From: Meghimatium bilineatum | Taxonomy: Eukaryota > Mollusca > Gastropoda > Stylommatophora > Philomycidae | Direction of reading: 5' to 3' | Assembly (NCBI GenBank): GCA_034231615.1 | Contig: CM067314.1 | Coordinates: 13,767,415-13,831,414 of the forward strand | Length of the DNA: 64,000 nucleotides | In this document: piece by piece, positions 1 through 10,140 of the stretch | Layout of the letters: every line of letters starts with the position of its first letter | How positions within the stretch are numbered: position 1 is the first letter of the stretch | The notes under the pieces: generated by a model | Seen by the model: only the letters and a program-made list of their open reading frames with translations | What the model was told of the DNA's origin: nothing | Databases searched by the model: none | Program-made: the position numbers and the translations under genes

Positions 1-927
1 ATGTGACTGATATGTGACAGATATGTGACTGATATATGACAGATATGTGACTGATATATGACAGATATGTGACTGATATATGACAGATATGTGACTGATA
101 TATGACAGATATGTGACTGATATGTGACTGATATATGACAGATATGTGACAGATATGTGACTGATATGTGACAGATATGTGACAGATATGTGACTGATAT
201 GTGACAGATATGTAACAGATATGTGACTGATATGTGACATATATGTGACTGATATATGACAGATATGTGACTGATATATGACAGATATGTGACTGATATA
301 TGACAGATATGTGACTGATATGTGACAGATATGTGACTGATATGTGACAGATATGTGACAGATATGTGACAGATATGTGACTGATATATGACAGATATGT
401 GTCTGATATATGACAGATATGTGTCTGATATATGACAGATATGTGACTGATATGTGACAGATATGTGACAGATATGTGACTGATATGTGACTGATATGTG
501 ACAGATATGTGACAGATATGTGACTGATATGTGACAGATATGTGACTGATATGTGACTGATATGTGACAGATATGTGACAGATATGTGACAGATATGTGA
601 CAGATATGTGACAGAAATGTGACTGATATGTGACAGATATGTGACAGATATGTGACAGATATGTGACAGATATGTGACAGATATGTGACTGATATGTGAC
701 AGATATGTGACAGATATGTGACTGATATGTGACTGATATGTGACAGATATGTGACAGATATGTGACTGATATGTAACAGATATGTGACTGATATGTGACT
801 GATATGTGACTGATATATGACTGATATGTGACTGATATGTGACAGATATGTGACAGATATGTGACAGATATGTGACAGATATGTGACAGATATGTGACAG
901 ATATGTGACTGATATGGGACTGATATG
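1..927. repeat. 11-bp minisatellite (ATATGTGACAG/ATATGTGACTG)
   Basis: About 84 head-to-tail copies of an 11-bp unit that alternates irregularly between ATATGTGACAG and ATATGTGACTG, with rare variants. The array runs off the left edge of the window and decays near 927. It has no coding potential. It is one of three arrays in this window with an 11-bp period. Confidence 0.97.
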
Positions 928-1071
928 AGTCATTATATCTCTCCTGACAGGATAAGCCATGGTAAAAATCTTGACCATGGTAAAAGATTAGATTGAAGTC
1001 AAGTAGTAACTGTAGTCGCTGTTATGTTGAGAGGTAGCGTGACCATCATATATTATAAGACTGGTTTGTTA

Positions 1072-1208
1072 ATTCAGCCTTTTAAAATGACTAATTTTGA
1101 CTTTTCCCGTGACTTTCATTTGCTGCCGACACAAAGTATAATTATAGTGGGCAATGCACATCACGGGGAAAAGTTAAATGAATCATTTTAGAAGTCTGTT
1201 TTCCAAAT
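1072..1208. mobile_element. MITE-like hairpin element (family M)
   Basis: Imperfect inverted repeat. The left arm has CAGCCTTTTAAAATGACT and TTTTCCCGTGA; the right arm has TCACGGGGAAAAG and TCATTTTAGAAG. The centre contains CAAAGTATAATTATAGTGGG. Related hairpins lie near 6560, 33645 and 35700, so this is an interspersed non-autonomous family rather than a chance palindrome. Exact ends and target duplications were not resolved. Confidence 0.6.
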
Positions 1209-1340
1209 GGCTAACAGGTCTTATATAAGCGATGGTTGGGGTTGTGTAGAAGTAGGTATATGTCTTCCGTGTTTTTGCTACGTTTCTGTGTTTTATTTTT
1301 AACCAATGAAATACAGTAAAATCTGTCGTAAACAGGTCAT

Positions 1341-1412
1341 CTATTGGTTGCTGATCCAGCGGTCCACGAGCTGATGCCCTTTGACCTTATGCCATTATAA
1401 GGTCATCTATTA
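1341..1412 (-). mobile_element. SINE-like fragment (AACC-tailed family)
   Basis: The segment TTGGTTGCTGATC followed by CGGTCCACGAGCTGATGCCC closely matches the start of the longer repeat at 59681-60115. There the same sequence is preceded by a (GGTT)n run, which is an (AACC)n tail on the minus strand. Only the 3' end is present here. Confidence 0.55.
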
Positions 1413-1446
1413 AATGGAGATTTTTCAACAGAAGCCAGTGTTGAAG

Positions 1447-1637
1447 TGGAGCAAAGAATAGTTACAAAACTGTTACCTGTCATGCATGACATCAGAGGCG
1501 ATTAATGAGAATTCTAGTGATGGATTTAGTTGTTCATTCTATGAAGATCAAAGAGATCCATAGGCCATACTGATTTTGTCAGGTCAAAATGAGCATGTGT
1601 CGCAGCTAAGCTGTAAACCATGATATAACGCATTCTA
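1447..1637 (+). mobile_element. R repeat, divergent copy
   Basis: GGAGCAAAGAATAG at the left and CTGTAAACCATGATATAACG at the right match the two halves of the near-complete R copy at 7626-7906. The middle is diverged. R is a roughly 280-bp non-coding repeat present at least ten times in this window. Confidence 0.6.
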
Positions 1638-1689
1638 AAAAAATTGTACTTACTGCGCAAAACTAAAATCCAACAGTTATATTCAGAAA

Positions 1690-1835
1690 AAAGGTAACAA
1701 AGTTTTGCTAACACTAGATAACACACACAATGACACACACAAATCAACGTTTCGACCAAAAGGCCTTTATCAAGACAGACAATAAACTTAAAACATATAA
1801 TAGAAAGCGAACAGTAATAATATCGACGGTCACAT
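1690..1835 (-). mobile_element. Penelope-like element 3' end with conserved stem motif
   Basis: Closely matches 44810-44960 over its whole length, including the minus-strand motif CTTGATAAAGGCC-TTTT-GGTCGAAACG at about 1745-1775. The same motif lies just 3' of the Penelope reading frames at 46.4 and 49.3 kb. That position is why it is called a Penelope 3' end. Confidence 0.55.
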
Positions 1836-1854
1836 AGGTATGGGCAGTCTGGAT

Positions 1855-1935
1855 TGTGCATGTTATAACGCATTCTGTTATCTGGACTACATACTGCACA
1901 CTTTCAGGAGTTTGAAAAAGAACTCACAAGAAAAA
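1855..1935 (+). mobile_element. R repeat 3' fragment
   Basis: GTTATAACGCATTCTGTTAT, GGACTACATACTG and GGAGTTTGAAAAAGAAC match the 3' third of R (compare 60750-60805). Confidence 0.5.
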
Positions 1936-2204
1936 TCATTCAACGGAAATGTTTTCCGGTCCCGTGACGGTTTAATGGTCAATAGCACACCATATTTAAC
2001 TGAGCTCCAATGCTCGAACGGAAACCAAAACAGTAATACTGTGAACTTCCATGCATATTGTAAGAAGCTATTAATCAGGGTTGAAGTCATCTTACAGCAG
2101 GTCAAAGTTACAAACATTTACCATTTTTTACTCATATCTAGTTTTAGGGCGCATATATCCTGCCATGATCTAAGGGCGCAGATATCGTATCCATTATTTA
2201 CACA

Positions 2205-2300
2205 CGATGTAACACATTCCGTTCTCTGGATCCCATCCTGCTGGCACAAAGGAAGATGCAGGCAGTGGATGCGATTGTCCAGAGAGATAAACAGGACACG
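2205..2300 (+). mobile_element. R repeat 3' fragment
   Basis: GATGTAACACATTCCGTTCT followed by GGATCCCATCCTGCT matches the R sequence that precedes its GAACGCAGAAGAAG tail. The end is diverged. Confidence 0.45.
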
Positions 2301-2329
2301 TTTGTAGCAAAGCAAAATAAATTAAACTG

Positions 2330-2470
2330 GTTACTTGAAAAACTTACCTACCTATGAATAAAAATGTATAAAAAAGTAAATATAAAACATACAATAAAAC
2401 TAAACAGAACAATTCTCAACGTGTCGGTCCAAATGGTACCTTTTTCAAGAGACTAATAACTTATAAACTA
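2330..2470 (-). mobile_element. Penelope-like 3' end fragment
   Basis: AT-rich segment whose minus strand contains CTTGAAAAAGGTACC-ATTT-GGACCGACACGTTG (about 2418-2450). This is another version of the stem-plus-GAAACG motif found 3' of Penelope frames in the window. No reading frame remains. Confidence 0.4.
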
Positions 2471-2603
2471 AACAATACTACACAAAATAGATGACTGAAT
2501 TTGATCAAGCCAAGTTTCTATATAACGTAGAAACGTCACCCGGTAACAGTTGCGGAAACGCATCTAGTAAAAGAGAAAATGCGTGCTTTCATTATAAACA
2601 AAC

Positions 2604-2983
2604 TGGAAAGTGGGAAATTAGAGATTAGAAATTAGAGATGTGGTTGTATAGAAGAATACTGAGAATACCATGGAATGCCAGAAAAACTAATGTAGAGGTG
2701 TTGAAAGAATAAAAAGAGAAACTGACCTAAATCAATAATTTAAGAAAAAGACAATCTTCTTTTTTTGGTCACTTCATGAGACAGTCAGGTTTGAAGAACA
2801 TAGTCACAGCAGGCAAGACTGAAGGCAACAGAGACAGAGGGCGACAACGTGAGAAAATATTAGTTTGGCGACCTAGCAAGGCAGGAAAACAACAACAATC
2901 CTGATACACAATACTGTGAACAGAGAGCTGTGGAGAGCCATGATCGCCTACCCCAACCAGCATGGCACATGATGATGATTGGT
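2604..2983 (+). pseudogene. RTE-type LINE C-terminus, degraded
   Basis: The translation in broken frames follows MWLYRRILRIPWNARKTNVE, then RKRQSSFFGHFMRQSG and GRQREKI. This is the C-terminal region of a LINE reverse transcriptase ORF (W-x-R-x-L-R-I...FGH-x-x-R...GR-R). It ends with the conserved HGT-stop and a (GAT)n tail at about 2968-2980. It is a parallel of the better preserved copy at 7105-7497, with frameshifts and stops. It begins near AACAAACTGG, the same point as that copy. Confidence 0.75.
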
Positions 2984-3089
2984 GAGTAATGACGAGGTTG
3001 TGTGGGAGTCGGGTGCGATGGTTTAGGGAAAGGAAAGATACAAGAAGGATCAGCAAGGATACCCACACAAAATGCACAGGTATGTAAAT

Positions 3090-3890
3090 GTATCCACACA
3101 CAGGAAAGGGCTCACACCAGAATAAGCATACATATTGACACAGAATGGAGATACGTGCATTAACATAAACAAGCACTCATATATATACATATACATAAAT
3201 ATAAACATGCATACACATAAACACTTTCTCACATAAATAAAAGCAATAACATGAACATTCGCACACATAGAAACATATACATATATTAATATAAACGTTC
3301 GTTCACATAAAGATATTAACATGCAATGATATAACACATGCATATGTGCACATACAAATGTGTGTCCCAGAGTAATTGTATGGATACATAGAACCATGTA
3401 AAACAAAATGCATATACAAATAATTATACATGTGTGGGCACCCATCAAAGAGACATGTGCAATAACATCGAGGAATTCAGTCTAAATATGTAAATGATTG
3501 ATCAATAACAATATGACATTCTAATATACCAATGATGGACTAGAGTACAAAACATTCACATGTTGACATACAAAAAGAAAAAATAGTCAAAGGAAACAAA
3601 AAGGAAATATATAGAAATCCGGCAAACACAAAGATAATTACTCATTAACGTATGCAAAGACAAATAATTACAAGAATCAGTACAATATGGGAGTAGAGGT
3701 TATAAAGAAGAGGTGGGTAACAAACAAATCGGTGACTGATGTTCATGGCGTGTAGTTGTAAGACTCCCATATTGCAAATGAGACGATATTCCAAAGGCCG
3801 GTCATCGGTATAACAACGAAACATACCAGTTTCCGAGACATCAGAGCTACCATGATGTGACGGGCTGTTGACAATCTGACACATTTATAA
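3090..3890 (-). pseudogene. Penelope-like element C-terminus and 3' region
   Basis: The minus-strand ORF 3884-3645 reads SPSHHGSSDVSETGMFRC, then RPLEYRLICNMGVLQLHAMNISHRF. It corresponds to the end of the Penelope ORF after the GIY-YIG domain (compare the ENRLIFELGT...PFGLNSDHSF end at 46.6 kb). The segment aligns with 55550-56000, which continues upstream into GIY-YIG and reverse transcriptase. The remaining several hundred bp toward 3090 are AT-rich, ACAT-rich 3' sequence. The copy is truncated at its 5' end near 3890. Confidence 0.65.
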
Positions 3891-3924
3891 CCTTGGTTGC
3901 AGAGAGATAGCCTTGGTTATAGAG

Positions 3925-4250
3925 GATCACGGTAGCCTAGTTGATAGTGAGCTTGCTTGCTGCCACTGGGTTTACAGCGTGTCAAGTTCGAAACGACATT
4001 CGGACAAAAAAAATTCCGGGTTGTGATTTTTCGCTGGAAACGACCACTTCTCCAATCGACTCAGCTGTAATTGAGTACCTGTCGCATGTGTTAGTGGAAG
4101 TAAAGACAACAAGTAAAGGAACTGGCCACCCTACTTAATAGTTGCTACGGCTTAGTACATGACGAGTTATCTTTATCCCCGATGGAAGGTTGCTGCCATG
4201 GGACCTACCTTCACCGTTAACCTCCAACTGCTGTTCCTGGCATGCATATA
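3925..4250 (+). mobile_element. tRNA-derived SINE
   Basis: The head resembles a tRNA gene: A-box-like GGTAGCCTAGTTGATAG at about 3930 and B-box-like CAAGTTCGAAAC at about 3984, spaced as in a pol III promoter. It is followed by a non-tRNA body (CTGGAAACGACCACTTCTCC...). This architecture is typical of SINEs. Element ends and target duplications were not determined. Confidence 0.55.
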
Positions 4251-4474
4251 CATATACTGATGGTCTTCATCGTCTGTGTAGACAATATTCAAGCGTATAG
4301 ATATCAGTTATATTTACCATGGGCATTTATTTGAGGAGTGTACTGGGCAGTTTAACAGTAAAAAATACTGTTATGATACAAAGTCTGGGATTGGTCGCAA
4401 TGTCTGTAACTGGATTATAAATATTAATTAGGTGACATATTCTTTATGGATCGCTCTTTATGTACCATCTAACT
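4251..4474. other. No recognised feature
   Basis: AT-rich sequence without a sustained reading frame or recognised repeat. Confidence 0.5.
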
Positions 4475-4670
4475 GCTCACAATTGTTAAATCGCAGCCAG
4501 GGACATGTTTAAACAATCTGAGATGTCTCTTGTCCATCGTGGTCTTGGGCGACCCTTACTCTTGCTTCCTGGAAACATACGTTCCATTAGTGAATTTTTC
4601 GATACTGGTATGTCTCTTTATATGGCAAAACAATCTCAGTTTTATTGCTACAACGTTCTTTAAATACACA
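4475..4670 (-). pseudogene. RTE-type LINE C-terminal fragment
   Basis: The minus strand encodes fragments such as KLRLFCHIKRHTSIEKF and GSPKTTMDKRHLRLFKHVPG. These resemble the C-terminal FGH-x-x-R...GRP block of the LINEs at 5750 and 31720. It is too short to be functional. Confidence 0.5.
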
Positions 4671-4839
4671 AATAATCTTCAAGTGCTCTTTTCAAAAATA
4701 TAAATACGCATACAGACAAATATTAAAATAGATAATATTCAATAAAACTACACCAGCAGTTGCTGATGTGGTCATTGATTATTTTATCGGTATCTGACTA
4801 AGAATAAAAGGGGTATGTAAGAAAGAAGGAAATTTAAAG

Positions 4840-5113
4840 TAACAATAAAAATTAACGTTGTTTTAAAATGAATGACATGGAATGGAGAAAGAAATTAAAA
4901 ATAACAATAACAATTAACAGTGTAATGAATGTCATGGAGAAAGAAATTTAAAATAACAATACACATTAACAGTGTTTAAAAATGAATGACATGGAATAGA
5001 GAAAGAAATTTAAAAATAACAATACAAATTAACAGTGTTTAAAAATGAATGACATGGAATGGAGAAAGAAATTAAAAATAACAATAAAAAATAACAGTGT
5101 TTTAAAATAAATG
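4840..5113. repeat. ~62-bp tandem repeat, about 4 copies
   Basis: Four successive imperfect copies of a unit containing AATGAATGACATGGAATGG and AGAAAGAAATTAAAAATAAC. Small indels separate the copies. It is purely AT-rich and non-coding. Confidence 0.85.
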
Positions 5114-5530
5114 ACCTCTGTGATTACTATCGATTGAGTGTCAGTAAAGAAGAAGATAAACAACATACCTGTACTAGAGTTGTACGTTGTATCTCTGCAG
5201 CAACAACCACATTCGAGAAATAAATTCCACATAAGCCAGTACGATAAAGACAGGTTCAAAATGACCTGAAGTGGAAGACCAACGGCGTCTTATCAAAATG
5301 TCTAAGTTACACTCAACAACAATACAATATGGGTTGTACCGCAAATGGACAAGTCAAGTATTTGCATAAACCACAACCCAACTGTGCCGTATCAGTTTTA
5401 GCCAATGAGAACAAAGCAATCTAGCACTTCATTGCAACGTCACGACGTCACACAGAAAGCAGATGCAATTTTTGTAACAGCATTTAAAAAAAAAATGTTT
5501 CCTGGGCATTTAATGTTGCTGAGGATAACA
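5114..5530. other. No recognised feature
   Basis: Intergenic AT-rich sequence. No convincing gene, RNA or repeat was recognised. Confidence 0.5.
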
Positions 5531-5663
5531 TAACATAACTTGATTGGTTTAGCAAACTCACTCTTGATTTGTGTATTCATTCGGTTGCTGTGTTTCATCT
5601 GCCGAGTTTAGCAAACACTCTTGATTTGTGTATTCATTCTGTTGCTGTGTTTCACCTGTCAAA
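5531..5663. repeat. ~62-bp tandem duplication
   Basis: TTTAGCAAACTCACTCTTGA, then GTGTATTCATTCGGTTGCTG, is repeated once with small differences. Confidence 0.8.
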
Positions 5664-5749
5664 TGCACTTTTTTTCACTTCCATATTATTAAAGTACGCT
5701 TAAACGGAGATATAATTAACTACTAATTAACAGGAATAACTAAATAATT

Positions 5750-5975
5750 TCGTCTTCAGGTGACACATTTTTCCAGAACGTAGAGTTCTTGAATGAACTC
5801 CTGACTATTCTGGACGACTTGATTAGCCGCAGCCAGTTCAATGTTAACACAATCTGAGATATCTTTTATTTATCGTCCCTTTGATCGATTCTTACCCCTG
5901 TTACTAGTAATCATACCTTCCCGTACCATAATTTTGTTTCACATCTCCCATTATATGGGCAAAAAAACATCAGAG
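5750..5975 (-). pseudogene. RTE-type LINE C-terminal fragment
   Basis: The minus strand resembles the C-terminus of the LINEs at 62395 and 31720: a GRP-like block, and an end reading ...ENVFWK followed by a stop. It abuts a (GAT)n tail. It is degraded and probably a separate insertion from the neighbouring 5985-6535 copy. Confidence 0.5.
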
Positions 5976-5984
5976 CTTTCTTCA

Positions 5985-6535
5985 TCATCATCATCAGGTG
6001 CCATGCCGGGTGGCGTAGGCGGTCATGGCTCTCCACAGCTCTCTGTCCACAGTATTATGTATCAAAGTCGTTGTTGTTTCTTTACCGTGCCAGGTTGTCA
6101 AACTGTTTAATATTTTCTCACGTTGTCGCCCTCTGTCTCTGGTGCCTTCAATCTTGCCTGTTGTGATTATGTTCTCTAAACCTGCCTGTCTCATGAAGTG
6201 GCCAAAAAAAAGAAGATTGCCTTTTTCTTATATTGTTGATTAAGGTCCGTTTCGCATTTAACTCTTTTAACACCTCTACATTAGTTTTTCTGGCAGTCCA
6301 TGGTATTCTCAGCATTCTTCTGTAGAACCACATCTCTGTTGCCTCCAATCTCCCACTTTCCAGTTTGTTTATTGTCCAAGACTCGCACCCATATGTTAGT
6401 ATAGGGGTTATATAGCACTGCAGAACTCTCTCACCTCTAATGACAAGGTCATATTATACAGTATATTTTTCATTTTTTCTAAATGTTGTTTTTGCCTGTC
6501 CTATCAGCTTTCTTATACTGTCGATTAAGAGCTAG
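5985..6535 (-). pseudogene. RTE-type LINE C-terminus, 5'-truncated
   Basis: Minus-strand translation from about 6530: LIGQAKTTFRKNEK, then RVLQCYITPILTYGCESWTI, EATEMWFYRRMLRIPWTARK, a frameshift near 6190, then RQAGLENIITTGKIEGTRD and a stop after RHGT. This is the reverse transcriptase thumb (YGCESWT) and C-terminal block of a LINE. A (CATCAT)n run, which is (GAT)n on the element strand, marks the 3' tail at about 5986-6000. It is the same family as 7105-7497 but includes about 150 bp more at the 5' end. The palm and endonuclease are absent, so it is dead. Confidence 0.85.
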
Positions 6536-6559
6536 CCGTGGATAATCACAGTATCAGAA

Positions 6560-6690
6560 TAAGCCTTTTTTATTTTATATTTTAGATTATTTCCGTGATT
6601 TTCATTGGTCGGCGTTGGAAGAAGACGCTTTGTATATAAATAGTGACCAAAGAAAAATCACGGTAATAATCAAAATCATCACATATGAAG
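6560..6690. mobile_element. MITE-like hairpin element (family M)
   Basis: Inverted arms TTTCCGTGATTTTCATTGGT and ACCAAAGAAAAATCACGG flank a centre with TTTGTATATAAATAGTGACC. The centre matches the hairpin at 35700-35885 (AGTATATAAATAGTGACC). Confidence 0.6.
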
Positions 6691-6826
6691 GCTTGTTTTT
6701 ATTGTGCCGGCAGGTCTTATAATCAAAATCATCACATATGAAGGCTTGTTTTTATTGTGCTGGCAGGTCTTATAATGAAAATCATCACATATGAGGGCTT
6801 GTTTTTATTGTGCTGGCAGGTCTTAT
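6668..6826. repeat. 53-bp tandem triplication of a MITE end
   Basis: Three units starting at 6668, 6721 and 6774, each containing CATCACATATGAAGGCTTG and GGCAGGTCTTAT. The sequence resembles the right end of the family M copy at about 35845-35882 (AATGAAGGATTAATG...ACAGGTCTTCTAA). The tandem array therefore seems to have grown from the element's end. Confidence 0.85.
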
Positions 6827-6839
6827 TTGATATTTGGTC

Positions 6840-7005
6840 CCCGCCGAAGACGGATGTGTCGGGCCATTGGCGCAAATAAAACGGCGACACAACACATTTC
6901 AATTCTCTGGACTACATCCTGCTAGGAATCTAGTAGGACCATTGTCCTGCTACAAGGGAGATTCAGTGGGAGTTTGAGAATGAACGCTGAAGAAGAAGAA
7001 GAAGA
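6840..7005 (+). mobile_element. R repeat, 3' half, with GAA tail
   Basis: GACGGATGTGTCGGGCC, GGACTACATCCTGCTAGG and GAGTTTGAGAATGAACGC lead to a (GAA)n tail at about 6989-7005. The middle is diverged. This is the 3' half of the R family. Confidence 0.65.
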
Positions 7006-7104
7006 TATTTTGGCAATGGCTAACCCTTTTCAACGTTTAATGTTCTTATCATATATGGAATTTTCTGATAATGTTCCTATCACTTATTTAATGTTCCTAT
7101 CACT

Positions 7105-7497
7105 TATAAACAAACTGGAAAGTGGGAGATTGGAGGCAACAGAGATGTGGTTCTACAGAAGAATGCTGAGAATACCATGGACTGCCAGAAAAACTAATGT
7201 AGAGGTGTTAAAAGAGTTAAATGCGAAACGGACCTTAATCAACAATATAAGAAAAAGGCAATCTTCTTTTTTTGGCCACTTCATGAGACAGGCAGGTTTA
7301 GAGAACATAATTACAACAGGCAAGATTGAAGGCACCAGAGACAGAGGGCGACAACGTGAGAAAATATTAGACAGTTTGACAACCTGGCACGGCAAAGAAA
7401 CAACAACGACTTTGATACATAATACTGTGGACAGAGAGCTGTGGAGAGCCATGACCGCCTACGCCACCCGGCATGGCACCTGATGATGATGATGATC
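7105..7497 (+). pseudogene. RTE-type LINE C-terminus with (GAT)n tail
   Basis: The open frame ends at 7483 and reads NKLESGRLEATEMWFYRRML, then RIPWTARKTNVEVLKEL, RKRQSSFFGHFMRQAGL and GKIEGTRDRGRQREKI. This is the C-terminal block of a LINE reverse transcriptase ORF: it follows the thumb (YRR-x-L-R-I) and carries FGH-x-x-R and GR-x-R motifs. The frame formally opens at 6974 inside R sequence, so that start is an artefact; LINE similarity begins near 7105. The stop is followed by a (GAT)n tail at 7482-7497. It is 5'-truncated, with no catalytic domain. Confidence 0.85.
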
Positions 7498-7625
7498 ACT
7501 TATTTAATGTTCTTATCACTTACAGTAATTAACCATTTTACAATATAGAAAGATGGTTGGGGAGGGGACACTAAAACTACGTAATATCTGATTGGTTCAT
7601 ATGTCTTGATCTTGTTTTATCTCAG

Positions 7626-7906
7626 AGGTCGCCCGTGTGTTGCCGGGGCCCAAAAGGGGAGCAAAGAATAGCAACACTGTTTACCTTCCCAAGCACGTCG
7701 TAAAACTCGACTAAGGAGGTTATGCGATGGAGTTGGCTGTCCCTTCCCATATAGGGTCAGTGACACAAAGCCATGCTGAAGTCGGACGTGTCAGGCCGAA
7801 AGGCGCAGATATCGCAGCAATGCTGTAAACCATGACATAACGCATTCCGTTCTCCGGACTACATCCTGCTAATCTGCAGGGGTTTTAGAACGAACGCAGA
7901 AGAAGA
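7626..7906 (+). mobile_element. R repeat, near-complete copy
   Basis: Reference copy of the interspersed repeat called R here. It contains GGGGAGCAAAGAATAGCAAC, GGAGGTTATGCGATGGAG, CCATGCTGAAGTCGGACGTG, GTCAGGCCGAAAGGCGC, CTGTAAACCATGACATAACG and CCGTTCTCCGGACTACATCC, and ends GAACGAACGCAGAAGAAG. Other copies are at 1447, 6840, 34745 (-), 35905, 36721, 39010 (-) and 60478-60820 (a pair). It has no reading frame. The simple-repeat 3' tail points to a retroposed non-autonomous element. Confidence 0.8.
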
Positions 7907-8419
7907 TCTCAGAGGTGGCGAAAGGAAAAAATTAAAAGTGAGCACTGACCGTCAGTACGCACCATCACTTGCGTAGTCCTATGGAATACGGATGTAATAC
8001 TTGGAAATCTCGTGTGCAAACTTGATGCTTTACAATACAAAATAGTACACGAATTAAAAAACCACACAACCCATAGAGAATATGCATTAAAAACTGGCTT
8101 TTTTTTCTCAGCACAAGTTAAGTCTGGCGTATCATTGTATCCACTAAAGTATTTTTAGTACTGGGATTAGAAAGAAGGCCAATAATTAATGAAGGTCTAT
8201 AAAGATCTTGAATTCAATCCCATTGGTCATTTGGTGTAAAGAATCTAGAGCTCTGGTGACCCAAAGAAAAAATTATGACTTGATTTTCTCTGAATAACCA
8301 TATGGTATATATATGGGGATTCAGAGAATCCCCTGAATAAATATATGGTATATATAACCATATGGTATACTAATACCACCTACCAATCTATGTGAAAAGA
8401 TAGTACAGAGATTATCAAT
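7907..8419. other. No recognised feature; short palindrome near 8310
   Basis: AT-rich. It contains a small perfect palindrome, GGGGATTCAGAGAATCCCC (about 8316-8334), flanked on both sides by CCATATGGTATATATA-like repeats. No gene was recognised. Confidence 0.5.
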
Positions 8420-8790
8420 TTAAAATACCTGGAAGTGTTTGTTGACAGATGTCTGCATTTCAACGAGCATGTAAATTACACTATGCTCAGGGCTTTAAAG
8501 GGATTCATAGCGATGAGGGTGTTGATAGCTTCTTTATGTGAACCGCGACTTCTTGCACTGCAAAATTGCACATGTTTGTGGCTAGTCCTGTCTGTGGTAG
8601 ACTATGCCTTGGCTGTTAGCACAACACAGATTAATATACTTTGCAGTATAAAGAATGAAGTGACGCGTATGTGGGCCGTTCTTGGATGCCACAGAGAAAT
8701 AGAAATAGTAATGACATCAGGGTGGCATAGAACCTGGAGAAGAGTGAGAAAGTATGGCTTTCAAGAATACAATTTCTATTGAAGTGGTAA
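8420..8790 (+). pseudogene. I-like LINE reverse transcriptase thumb fragment
   Basis: The open frame 8435-8782 begins MFVDRCLHFNEHVNY and contains AMRVLIAS, SVVDYAL and TRMWAVLGC. It parallels the thumb region of I/Jockey-like LINEs (LGV-x-x-D-x-x-L-x-F-x-x-H; R-S-V-x-x-Y; R-x-x-L-G-C) and resembles 15100-15405. A YTDG-like sequence follows in the 8871 array, where RNase H would be expected. The palm is absent. Confidence 0.6.
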
Positions 8791-8870
8791 CCATCCTTTC
8801 CAGAAAATAGTACAATGGTATTACAGTGCCTATAGATTCAAAAGTCCAAGTATCTGATCAGCGAGATGAG

Positions 8871-9149
8871 ATATTACTACATACACTGATGGACCAGGTG
8901 CGCAGTGCTTGAGAACTCCTCAGATTGGAATATTACTACATACACTGATGACCAGGTGCGCAGTGCTTGAGAACTCCTCAGATTGGGATATTACTACATA
9001 CACTGATGGACCAGGTGCGCAGTGCTTGAGAACTCCTCAGATTGGGGATATTACTACATACACAGATAGGCCACGTGCGCAGTGCTTGAGAACTCCTCAG
9101 ATTGGGATATTACTACATACACTGATGGGCCACGTGCACAGTGCTTGAG
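8871..9149. repeat. ~59-bp minisatellite, nearly 5 copies
   Basis: Units begin ATATTACTACATACACTGAT at about 8871, 8930, 8988, 9048 and 9107, with 1-bp length variation. One frame reads DITTYTDG, reminiscent of the first catalytic strand of a LINE RNase H (IVYTDGS in the copy at 14.8 kb). Confidence 0.9.
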
Positions 9150-9505
9150 AATTCAGAGCTTAGTACAGAAGGAAGTGTATTGGGAAATAAAGTGGTGCTT
9201 TCTATACAACCACTGGTATGGTTTAAAAATCTTGATTCGGTCTCACACACATCCACAGAGCACAGATACAGGTCAGAGGTCAACGGTATACGGTAATTAA
9301 AGACCTCGCGCTCTTCGTCTCACGCTTATTGTTTCTCCGTTGAGGGTGATTTTAATGTTATTGGTAGTAAAATTTGCTAATTTAGTATTGGAAGTGTTGA
9401 CCTAAAGTTCAGTTTGTTCTGAAAGATGACAAAGTTGATTCAGCATATCTTGTGCATTATCTTATCAGGTGTTGGACTGAATAACGCCAAGTCATTTGCA
9501 AAAAG
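9150..9505. other. No recognised feature
   Basis: Unique-looking sequence between two minisatellites. No supported gene. Confidence 0.5.
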
Positions 9506-10140
9506 AAGATCACTAAGAGTTCTATCACCTGTCCATTTTTATACCAAAATAACCTGTCCATTTTATACCAAAATAACCTGTCCATTTTATACCAAAATAA
9601 CCTGTCCATTTTTATGCCAAAATAACCTGTCCATTTTTATACCAAAATAACCTGTCCATTTTTATACCAAAATAACCTGTCCATTTTATACCAAAATAAC
9701 CTGCCTATTTTATACCAAAATAACCTGTCTATTTTATACCAAAATAACCTGTCCATTTTTATACCAAAATGAAGATCACTAAGAGTTCTATCACCTGTCT
9801 ATTTTATACCAAAATAACCTGTCTATTTTATACCAAAATAAACTGTCTATTTTATACCAAAATAACCTGTCAATTTAAACCAAAATAACCTGTCCATTTT
9901 ATACCAAAATAACCTGTCCATTTTATACCAAAATAACCTGTCCATTTTATACCAAAATAACCTGTCCATTTTATACCAAAATAACATGTCTATTTTATAC
10001 CAAAATAACCTGTCCATTTTTATACCAAAATGAAGATCACTAAGAGTTCTATCACCTGTCCATTTTATACCAAAATAACCTGTCTATTTTATACCAAAAT
10101 AACCTGTCCATATTTATACCAAAATGTAGATCACTAACAG
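9506..10140. repeat. 24-bp minisatellite, left half
   Basis: Head-to-tail ATACCAAAATAACCTGTCC-ATTTT units of 23-25 bp, punctuated by a longer segment GAAGATCACTAAGAGTTC. It is the same array as 12305-14020, cut in two by the LINE at 10141-12304. Confidence 0.95.

Noticed and set aside
1-927. Array could be a CRISPR or other spaced-repeat system.
   Set aside because: All tandem arrays in the window are head-to-tail without unique spacers, and the genome is eukaryotic.
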